A stretch of 64,000 nt of DNA from Aphis gossypii. Taxonomy: Eukaryota; Arthropoda; Insecta; Hemiptera; Aphididae. The notes beneath the pieces were generated by a model. That model ran no database searches. It was not told the origin of the DNA and saw nothing but the letters and a program-made list of their open reading frames with translations. Where the stretch lies: assembly GCF_020184175.1 (NCBI RefSeq), contig NC_065531.1, positions 55,015,213 to 55,079,212 on the forward strand, in the 5' to 3' direction. Both the position numbers and the translations under genes were made by a program. Below, piece after piece: positions 43,301 to 55,300 of the stretch (position 1 is the first letter of the stretch; each line of letters begins with the position of its first letter).

Positions 43301-46300
43301 TTTACAATTAGGCCAATTCCATCATGCATTGGCAGAACTTCTTGCATGGATTGATAATACTAATAAAACATTAGACAAAGATTTGAAACCTGTTGCTGGT
43401 GATTCTCAGTTATTGGAAGTTGAACTTGCTAAGCTCAAAGTATTAGTGAATGACATTCATGCTCATCAGTCAAGTGTTGACACTTTGAATGATGCTGGTC
43501 GACAATTGATTGAAAATGGAAAAGGATCAGCTGAAGCTAACTCCACTCAAGATAAACTTAATGTTTTGAATAAAAGCTGGAGAGACTTATTACAAAAAGC
43601 AGCTGATCGGCAGTTAGAGTTAGAAGACGCACTGCAAGAAGCCCAAAGGTTTGCTGTTGAAATTCAAGACTTGCTATCATGGTTAGGCGAAGTTGATGGT
43701 GTGATAGCAACATCGAAACCTGTTGGTGGCTTACCTGAAACAGCAAGTGAACAGTTGGAACGCTTCATGGAAGTATATGATGAACTAGAATCTAATAGAC
43801 CAAAAGTGGAAACTGTTTTAGCTCAAGGTCAAGAATATTTGAAAAAATCACCAAACTCTGGTAACTTGCAACAAAACTTGAAAACCCTAAAACAGCGATG
43901 GGATAGTGTGACTGCTAGAGCTAATGATAAAAAAATCAAATTGGAAATTGCACTTAAAGAAGCTACTGAATTCCATAATGCTTTACAGGTATGTGTGATA
44001 AATATATATATATTTAATAATATTTAGTATAAATTGTTTTATTATAATTATTAGGCATTTGTTGATTGGTTAACTGATGCTGAGAAAACATTATCTAACT
44101 TGAAACCAGTTTCTCGTATTTTGGCCACTATTTTAACACAAATTGAAGACCATAAGACTTTCCAAAAAGATGTGAGCTCCCATCGAGAAATAATGCTTCA
44201 TTTGGACAAAAAAGGAACTCATCTGAAGTACTTTTCACAGAAACAAGATGTTATACTCATCAAAAACTTATTAATCAGGTAAAATAAATGTTTATTTTAT
44301 TTTTGTAATTAATTTTATTTTAAATCTTTGTGTTTTTAGTGTACAACATCGCTTTGAACGAGTTGTGTCAAAGAGTGCTGAAAGAACTCGTGCACTTGAT
44401 CATGGTTATAAGGAAGCTCGCGAGTTCAATGAAGCATGGTCAAGCCTAATGGATTGGTTGGCTACTGCAGAGAAGAATCTGGATGAATTAACCCAAGATG
44501 CTAGTGTTGGTAATGATCCAGAGCGTATTAAACAGCGTTTGGCCAAACACAGAGATGTACAACGGGCCTTAAGTGGAAAGCAAGCAACATATGACTCTAC
44601 AATGAGAATGGGCAAAGCATTGAAAGAAAAAGCTCCTAAGAGTGATGAACAACCCTTAAACAAAATGATCAATGAATTAAAAGAAAAGTGGAATTTAGTA
44701 TGCACCAAATCTGTAGATAGGCAAAGAAAGTTGGAAGAAGCTTTGTTGTACTGTGGACAGTTTAAAGATGCTATGGAAGCTCTTTTGGATTGGTTACGTA
44801 AAACTGAAAAAAGATTAACTGATGATGGACCAGTGCATGGAGATTTGGATACAGTAATGGCTTTAGTTGAACAACATAAGGTAAATAATTTAATTAACTA
44901 CTATGAATAACATTGCATTTTGTTAGTATATATTATTTATATAAATATTTTTATTAGGCATTTGAAGATACATTATCTAAGCGTTATGAGCAAATGAAAA
45001 CTGTACGACAGACTGGTAAAGATCTTATGTCAAAGGCCAACAATGCTGACCGTGCTATAATTCAAAATCAACTGGACGATTTAGAGGGCTTGTGGAATCG
45101 TACTAGCCAATTATGCGAAAAACGAACAGAACGTCTTGAAGACGCGTTAAGACAAGTAATAAAAATTAAATTTTAAATTGATATAATTAACTCAAATTGT
45201 TGTTTATTATTTTTTTAGGCTGAGCAGTTACATAAATCTGTACATTTACTGTTAGAATGGTTATCTGATGCAGAGATGAAATTAAGGTTCATTGGACCAT
45301 TACCAGATAATGAACAAGAAACAAGAAACCAGTTAAATGAGCATAGGAAGTTCATTGAAGAAATGTCTGATAAACAACATGAAAAAGATTCTACCGTTAC
45401 TTTGGCTCAACGAATCTTAGAAAAAGCACATCCAGACGCAGTTGGTGTGATCAAGCACTGGATAACTATAATTCAGTCTAGATGGGAAGAAGTTTGGACT
45501 TGGGCTAAACAGGTAAAGTAACATCCTTATCAAAATGAGTCAAGCTAATAACTGTTTCTACTATTTTTAATTAATAAATTGTATATTTAGCGTGAGCAAA
45601 GGCTAGTCGAACACTTACAGTCCCTTCAAGACTTGGACTCATTGCTAGAAGAATTATTCTCCTGGTTGACTAGATTAGAAAACAGATTGTTAGATCTTGA
45701 ATCTGAACCTTTACCCGACAGTATAGAAGTGGTTGAAAAACTGATTGAAGAACATCGAGAATTCATGGAAAACACTGCTAAGAGACAAACTGAAGTAGAC
45801 ACTGTGTGCAAAGTTAAACAACCTGCTGCTCCAGTAGGAAGAAAACCATCGGCTAAGAAAATATCTACTATGAGGTTTGCTATATCAGTTATTAATGTAT
45901 ATTTTTTTAATATATTTGATAATTTTTAAACAATTTTATTTATAAAAATAAAAACAACATTCAAACCTTATTCATAATGTTTTTAGTTGCATGATTGTAT
46001 ATTTAGAGCTTATTGTGTTATAAAAATATTTTCATTTTATGTTTGCTTTATATAAATATTATCACAATATTGCACGCATAATATTTATAAGATTGCACTT
46101 TTGCACATTTTCAGCCGAGAGGACTTGGCTGGCAGTTCACATGATCTAAGTGATCGCAGACAAAGGTTAGTACAAAATGCACAATGCACTTACATATATT
46201 AATAATTTTATTGATACCTATTATAGTGTATGGTTAAATATACATGTGAATTTAGTTTTGAAACTAGTAATTGGGTTGATACTTAATCATATTACTACAT

Positions 46301-49300
46301 GTTAGGTATTCGATTTTAAAATATTGTGCTAGAAAAAAATAAAACATCAAATTTTATCTTACAATAACAATTCTAACTATAAATAAATTGAAATATTCCA
46401 TATCAATGGAGATGTAGAATATAAATATCAAATTACCATTACAAAAAAAAAATATAACATGATCTCTAAAATCTCATTAATATCTATTAAGATTACTCTT
46501 TTATCAACACATTTATAAAATATAAATTAATAGTTTCAAGTCTTTAGTGTGTGTAGACATCTACTATATTAGTATGGAACTCATTTAAGTTGTCTAATGT
46601 AAGAACAATTTAAGCCATTCAATACATCTCATTTTATAATTTTTCCTCGCCAATTACAAGGTACAAGAATTTGCATTTAATTTTTTTTAAAAGTCAAGAA
46701 ATAAAATAGAGTAAATTAAAAGTATTGTTTCCGAAAAGTTTTAAATGTATCTATTTTTTTTTTCGTATTATTATTAGCATTGATAAATTATTTGATCCAT
46801 GTTTTCTAGTATGCTAAATTTAGTTCTACCTAATTTTAACTTAATCGACTTTCTCTCATAGTTATTTTTTTAATTGTTTAATATTATTTTATTTTAATTT
46901 AATTTTTTCAATCATAAGTCACATTAATTATTATTCTTCACAAAATTAATTTGAATACATAAATTTCATTAATCAGTTAACATTTATTTTGTTTGTGCAC
47001 ATACTCGTAGATATATATTTTATAATTATTAGCATATTTCACATTGGCTTAATGCTAAAATGTATTTACATTTTTCAGTAATATCCATTATAAATACATT
47101 TATTAATATTATACAATATACTTATTCAGAATAGTCTAGAGATTGCTGATTTTTTTTTTAAAATAAAATATTGAGCTTATAATTGTCACTGTTGATAAGT
47201 TACAATATTTTGAACACTTTTTTTATTAACCTTATTGATGTTGATAATTTTTAATTTTAGTTATTTGTTGAAAATAAAAACACATTAATATTATAGAATA
47301 GAAAATAATTTAATATTTAATAAATCTATATACATTAATTTTATTTGTGTAATTTAAAATTGCTATTTAAATCAATTATTAAAATATTGTTATTTTTTTT
47401 TGTATTTTTAGTCGGGGTAGTCAAATCATACGAGATAAATCCATGGATCATTTGCCACATATTGGACCTCGATTCCCAGCTAAAGGAAGGTAAGCTAAAA
47501 AATGTCTAGACCTTCAAAATTTTACTATATATACATATTTTATACAAATATGCTATATATTATGTGATTACTTATTATTTTAATACCATGCTGTATTCTT
47601 CTGTTCTGTACTCTCTATAAAATGTAGAAGCTTAGTTCAATGTTTGTGTCGTATTTTTGGTGTCGAATAATTTTCATGTAGACTTTAATATTATATTTTA
47701 TATTTAACTTTTATCTATAGCAAAGTGGAAGAGCCCCTGTTACGCAATTCGCGTTGTCGACAGCTGTGGGACAAATGGCATTCCGTGTGGCTAATGGCTT
47801 GGGAACGTCAGCGTCGTCTGCAGGAACATCTGAACTATTTAAGAGAAGTCGAGAAAGTAAGGAACTTCTCATGGGATCTGTGGAGGAAACGAGTACGTGA
47901 ATATTAAAATAAATAAACAAATAAAACAGTTGTATATTTCGATTTTGTGTTTTAATTGCGTTTGATTTCTATCTAAAGTTCTTGAAGTTCATGAACCATA
48001 AGAAATCCCGGCTCACAGATTTATTCAGGAAAATGGACAAGAACAATGATGGTCTTATACCTAGAGATGACTTTATCGACGGAATCATGAAAACCAGTGA
48101 GTTAACAATCGATAATATATAGTGTGCACTTTAGATGTTTGGGTCTAATAATGAAATGGTTTTGATTGATCAGTATAAGTTGTGCGTTGAGAAGAGGAAG
48201 TCTGCAAGGCTGTGAATATGGAGGGCGAGCTTATTATGATGTACTAACTAATTTGTATCTTATGTTAATTATATGTATTTTTTTATCCAACAGAATTTGA
48301 TACTAGTAAACTGGAAATGAACGCTGTGGCTGATATGTTCGATCATGACAAACTTGGTCTGATCGACTGGAAAGAATTCATAGCCGCATTGCGACCAGAC
48401 TGGGAAGAAAAGAAACCAGACACCGAGGCCGAAAAGATACATGATGAGGTTAAAAGGCTGGTAATGCTGTGTACTTGTCGCCAAAAGTTCAGAGTGTTCC
48501 AAGTTGGAGAAGGAAAATACCGGGTACGTGGTGTATAATATAAGTTTTCGGGGATTTTGTGGTTTATCGCGTTTTGCTCGCTCAATAATAATTGTAAGAT
48601 TTGCGATGCGTTTATTAACGTGTTTCGTTTTGATTTTGCATATACAGTTCGGCGACAGTCAGAAACTGCGTCTCGTCCGTATATTGAGATCAACTGTTAT
48701 GGTACGTGTCGGCGGTGGTTGGGTCGCTCTCGACGAATTTTTGGTTAAGAACGATCCGTGCAGAGGTGAGTAATTCGTTAACAATATTAGTCAAACATTC
48801 TAAATACACATAAATAAATATATATAATAGTAATTCTATTAATCTTTAACCGATGGTTGGGTAATTTTTGGATAAATAAATGATATATGTTATATGTATA
48901 TTAATAATAACTAATTAATAAGTTAATTTTACTGTTATTTTAGTATCTCTTAACCGGTGCCTCGTTAGTACAAGGGTAAACATAATATACCACACACGTG
49001 GTTAACAAACAGAAAACAATAATATGTTAAATAATATCAATATATAAATACATATTATATTAATAATTATTAAAAACAAACTCTTGAGAAAGTAAAAGGG
49101 TAACTTAAACGCGAGTGTATATTCTATACATACTAACTCAATGCATGTGTACATTATACATATATAATATACTATTATATATATTACAATTAACATTGAA
49201 TATGATTTTAGTTTCCAAAGTACGTAATTTAACATAATATTATGATACTGTTGTTTCTCATATTTTATTTGTTGAATTTTGATTTTGTCCTTATCCATCG

Positions 49301-52300
49301 TTTCCTTTACTTATGATTTTTTTATTTTATTTTGGTTTTTCAATTATTCTTTCTTTTTTCGTTTTGATTTTGATTAATTTTTTTGGTCGAGTCTAGTTGA
49401 AATGTTGCCGATGCCCAACCCATTCGTGCCCGAAGAACACGAACCGTGGTGTCCTTACAGCCTAGTCCAATTGAATTGTATGATCGCTATATCGTTACAT
49501 ATTTTTGAACCCTATTTTTTCGATGCACGTGGTTTTTTTTATGGTTTTTCTTATTTTTGCGTTTTGTTGTTTTGTATTTCTCAGCGGTACACTGTGCTGC
49601 GTACCGTAAGCCTACTTCAACTGCCAAAAAGGTATATTATTACGAGGTCGTCATCAGACACTGTGTTTATGTTATTTGAAAAACTTTATCAAGTATTAAC
49701 GCATTTAGAATACGTTTTTCGTAGAATTTGCAAGTATAACGTTAATTTATATAGTACCTAGGTTAAATCTACAGACCTAGGTCTGCTCTAATATGATGTT
49801 ATACTTGCAATATATAGTTTTTGTGTCACGTATTTCGCGTATGCGTATCACGCGTATACATTTGTAGCGAGTTTGCAGCAGCTTCCTATAAATCCTGAAA
49901 TCCTTGCACTCGTATAAGCGAAACTATATTATATAGGTATATATAATATGGTGTTTAACTATATTCTATATACGTCTATACAGAAATTTTGGTCGTCGCG
50001 ACTAATGACTATAATATAGAATATAGATGAAACCAATAATATATATAATACATATTATATTATTATTAAATAGGTACTTATAATACCTATTTATATATAT
50101 CAGTACTTATGCGTAAATAGATTTATTCCATACACGAATCTAAAAGTTTCGCCTATGCATGTATCCTGTAAAGTTAAATTTAATATATTATACCGCTCAC
50201 TATAGCATGCTAATTATTTACTATTAATACATATTATTATTACGTATAATATTTTATACGCGCTGAATATTTAACTTGGCGTGAGGACACTAATCCGGTT
50301 TGGCTTCATATACCTATGTATACTTTATAGTATAATATTATTAGTTGTACTAATAATAATATGTTTTGGATTTTTTAATTATTTTATATTTGATTTGATT
50401 TGATTTGATTTTAATTATTATTATTTAACACATTAACTTTTTTTTTCACTGTTTTAATATTGTGATGTGTTTTTTATTTTGTTTGTTTTTGTTTTGTTTT
50501 TTTTTTTTAACAATTTTATCCTTCTCATCACACCTTTTCATTTCCTTTACGCACTCACAGCCAAAGGACGCACAAACATCGAACTCCGCGAGCAGTTCAT
50601 ACTGGCCGATGGCGTTTCACAGAGCATGTCCGCATTCAAACCGAAACACAACGCTCAACAACAGCGGTCTGTGTCTACTGCCGGTCCGATCACAAAGGTA
50701 AAATGACTAATATATCTGTCAAATAACTAAGTATATATTATATATATACTATTTTGTTATTATATATCCAAGTAAGAAAGCACGGACTGTACTTAATTAT
50801 ATATTATTTTAAACACCGTTTTTGGCCTTATCGTCATTGCATCGTGCAGTAAATATAATGTGTGCAGTGAAATATTGGCTTTTTTACTTATTTTTTTTTT
50901 TTTGCTCGCTGCTGCTATTTATTTTTAGTTTGTAGTTTTTTGAGTGCGTAGTATTTAGTCGTTATATAAGTGTAACTTAGATACTTATGTATTATCAAGG
51001 TTACCTGGATCAATCAAGAATTGATTGTACTATACCGTATTATACTCAAACATACGAATGTTTTATATAGATATTATTTGGACTACTTACTATTTTTTTG
51101 CATATTTTTATGTATATTAATTTACCAATAAAATACTTAAGTGTGTTTTTATTATATCTTAATATATTCAATATTTACATTATGTCATTTAATTGTAAAT
51201 TCAAAACTATTATTTGGAAAAATTAAAATTCAAAATTAGGTAGGTAGTACTGTTTTTTTAGTAAAGAAAACATTTTTATGTCTCAAAATTAAATCAAATT
51301 GGTTTGAATTTATAGGATTTTGCTATTTCATTAATTCTGCCAAATATTAACTATTAACTATTATTATTATTAAGTATTTGTGTAAAATCTTTTCGAAGAC
51401 TTAGTTACGCCTCTTCAATAACCCACATAATATTTTTTTATATTGTACGTACTAAGATCGACCACCCCACATTCTTAAGACAAAATCGTATGAACCTCAT
51501 AAATGAAATCATTAAATATACTTTATAATTACGAATTCTTAAATAAGTCTTATTATATAATATTTCGAGACAGAATTAAAGACCCAACTTACCTACCTAC
51601 ACAATTTAGTCTTTTATTTCTGGAGATACAAATCATCAGCTAGATACTTAAAAATAAAAAGTAATAAAAGCTTGATATTATCTGCAAAAATAAGGAACAA
51701 GTTAAGACATAATAACAAAATAATGAGATCTTACACTGTCATTTTCACACACTGTTTTATTTATTCAATAAATAAATGCAAAAAATAGTGGTAGTCTAAA
51801 AAATACATATGTACATGTATAAGCAGTCTGGTAAATTTTCGATCGATCTGTGTAACACTAATAATACGTAAGTACCTACTGTAATTTATATTACACACAC
51901 ATATACATATATATGGCGTGAGCTCTACTTCTGAACTGTCGGCTTGTGGTTTGTATTGAGTGCATATATTTTGTATGCTATGAAACTATATATAGCAAGG
52001 CGTGGAAAAGAAACGAAAATCATATATTTTATAATTTATGAATAAGTTCTCAAGGGTTTTTTTAATAAAAAAAAAAACTGACGATTCCCTTCCTATATCA
52101 TGATTTTATTTACGAATTAGTCGTACAATAATAGTATATAATTGAAATGAAACTCTTTGGTTACGTCGAGGCACTTCGGGGGAGAGCATGTTGAGTATGT
52201 GTCGATGACTGATTGTAAATACATATGTTTTAAAAATTAAATAGCCGAAGAGTTTATGAGAGAGTTGATGCCAATATTCGAGAGTTTAAGACAACGAGAG

Positions 52301-55300
52301 TCCTTGCCGTGTTCGTATCCTCTTGCAATGGGCCCCAGCAGGCAAATCAACACGTTTTGGGTAAATTGTCGAAAAAAAGAAAAAACTGCACTCTAGCGTT
52401 TTTTCAATTTTTTTTATGTTTTATTTATTTTAGTGTTATTAGGCGGCGGTGGCGTTATTCGTCGATGTTATATAATTTTGCGGTGTTGATTGGTGGTATG
52501 GGTATTATAGTTACGGTGAAACGAATTAATGATCATCTTAGTATAAATTTGAAAACCTAGCCATAAGTATAATTACGAGTATAATAAGATAAAATATTTT
52601 AAACATCTAGAATTTCTCTTAGTATTTTAACATGTCATTGAATTCTAATCGTTAATATTTATGTTTGGTGTTTATTTTTGGAACACAACTATGGAATTTA
52701 TACTAAAATCGTCAAAAATTCCTAATAATGACCGTGATGTACGTCTATATGTAATAATATATATATATTTTAATATGATCTTCAATCTTATCGAGTTAGA
52801 TAGGTCCAAGCTGGTTGTAATATAAGGGGTAAAAGAGGGAAAAGGGAAGAGAAAATCGCATATATCTATGTATAATACCCATGACGCCCGTCATGCGATT
52901 TACCACTACACATATAGTATATAATCGCCACCGCCGTTATACATTATACATTATTTATATAATATGTTATCGTAATATTATTTTTTATAATAATTTTTTA
53001 CACGTGTTATTATTATAATTATTATCATCGTTGTATTCGATGAGTGGTATGGCGTAGTCATGGATTTTTTTTTTTTAATGCTGGAAATGTGTGTATATTA
53101 GGTACGTGAACGGAGTTCCAGGAGTGTACCGATGGGCAAGATGGGTGTAAACCGCACAGCCGGCACTCCAGACTCGCTTAGCGACAACGAATCGTCGCCT
53201 CACTCGAGAACTTCGGTTGTCAAAAAACCGTCCACACCAGCCGTCAGAAAATCAAACGTCGGGCTCACTGGTAGTCTACCGGCCAGCCGACCGGCTAGCA
53301 GACCAGCTAGCAGGCCGCAAAGCCGTCCGGGAAGCAAGCCACCTAGCCGACACGGTTCCAATCTGTCTCTAGACAGTACCGGTAATTGTTTATTTATTAT
53401 TATTATTATTCGTCATAAATCTCAAATTTTATCCGTACATTTACATAGGTAGTATATATACACTAAAAATAATTATCCATTTAATAGATTAAATCTATGA
53501 ATAATTCTTTGTCGATTTCTAAAAAAAACTATTTATATGGATTTTTGGAGAGTTCTATTTACTTACCTTCGACAAACGTTATTTATTTATTTATTATTTA
53601 ATACGGAACGAGCCCAATTGCATTAAAGTACCTATATTAGTATATTTATTGTTATAAAGTATTGTAATTTTATTTTTTTACGAAGTCAATTTTTTTATAG
53701 TGAATAATAATTTTGTATCTTTTAACAATATCGTGATACCTATTATATTACCTTTAATATTTATTTAATGATTTAAAATGTAATTGACGTTACACTGCGT
53801 TATGACTTTATGAATATGTTATCTGGATGCACCAAAATCATGTTTACATTTTTCCAGAATTCTATAATTATATCAATTTCCTAAATATGTATAATATTTA
53901 TTGCATTTTAAATTTTTGTAATCACGCCTCTTTTAATTTAATAAAAATTTGATTGTACAAGGGTTTGGTATTTAACATAATATATAGTAAAATAAATTTA
54001 TTTTAAAATAATATGTGTATATTCATTGTGTTTTAGATTCAACTACGCCAAGTCGCATACCAAGACTTACGCCTGGCAAGACGCCTTCAACGTCTGCCAC
54101 TCGTAAGTCTACGCTTAACGGACAAACCACTGGCAGGGGACTGCGTTCACCGTCAACGCTGACCAGCCAATCGCCGTCATCGTCTACCAGGTAATATACA
54201 CACTTACATTATTATGCATAATATATATTATAATATATATATATATAATTAAATATATTAACTTTATAGTTATAATAATATACCTAATAGATGTTCTGAA
54301 AATATTTTTTGTTCATATTTTTTTTTTGGAAATGAACATATTTTTTTAAAAATTAGTAATATACCTATGAATTATGTAATATTAATTATTACGATAATTT
54401 ATCATACATAGATTTCATCATAATATTAAACATTAACTTTTTTAATATTATTAACTCGCCTATTACTCTTACTAACCATGTTACTGTTATTTATCTATTA
54501 CATGCAGGTCTCTGTCAATGCACAGATCGTCAAGTATACCTACGTTGTCTAACTCAAGTTCTAGGTAACTAACATTTTTAACGTTTTAAGTATAGTACAG
54601 TAATTATATACCTACAAACTAGTATTTTATTAAACACTCTATAATGAGCACGTTTTTTATACAATACAATCGCCGCGGTGATGGGCAAAATAAAATGCAC
54701 CTGATTATTATAATCGCGTATTTTAAATGCGTGAAAGTGTTATCACTTCGATTCATTTTTAATTATCTTTATGACTTGGACAGAGAAAGCCTAAAATATG
54801 CACTAAAACTATCACCGTAAATCTTCTATGTGTACACGATACACGAATTTGTGTGAGTTTTAACTGTTCACCGGATATATTATTCCTGCGATAAAATATT
54901 TTCCATCGTCTAGTATTATAGGATATTTCGTGCGGTACATTTACATCTGTCTTTTGAATCCAGATCGAACGTGACGATGTTTTTAGTCGACTACCTATCA
55001 CGCATACTATAATATTATATTACCTATATATCATCACTGGGCAGTGGCGCAACCAGGTTATATTCATGGGAGGGGTCCAGGAAAACTTTTTATTGATTAT
55101 ATGTTGTTTTTCTGTTTTCTTGGTAACTTTAAAAATATAAAATTAAAATAAATACTATGGCTTGAGCCAAGGGGTCCACTCCCCTGGGTTCGCCACTGTT
55201 AATGGGCAAATGTTGATATTTTATTTAATTACCTGAAGCATCAAAAAATACATCGTTCCTGCAGATTCGTGACTTGTAAACGTCGTTAATATAATATCAC

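Noticed and set aside
49478..49761. Alternative last exon continuing to the stop at 49761
   Set aside because: Open frame, but the sequence is AT-rich and hydrophobic like the rest of the intron, with no clear polyadenylation signal seen nearby.
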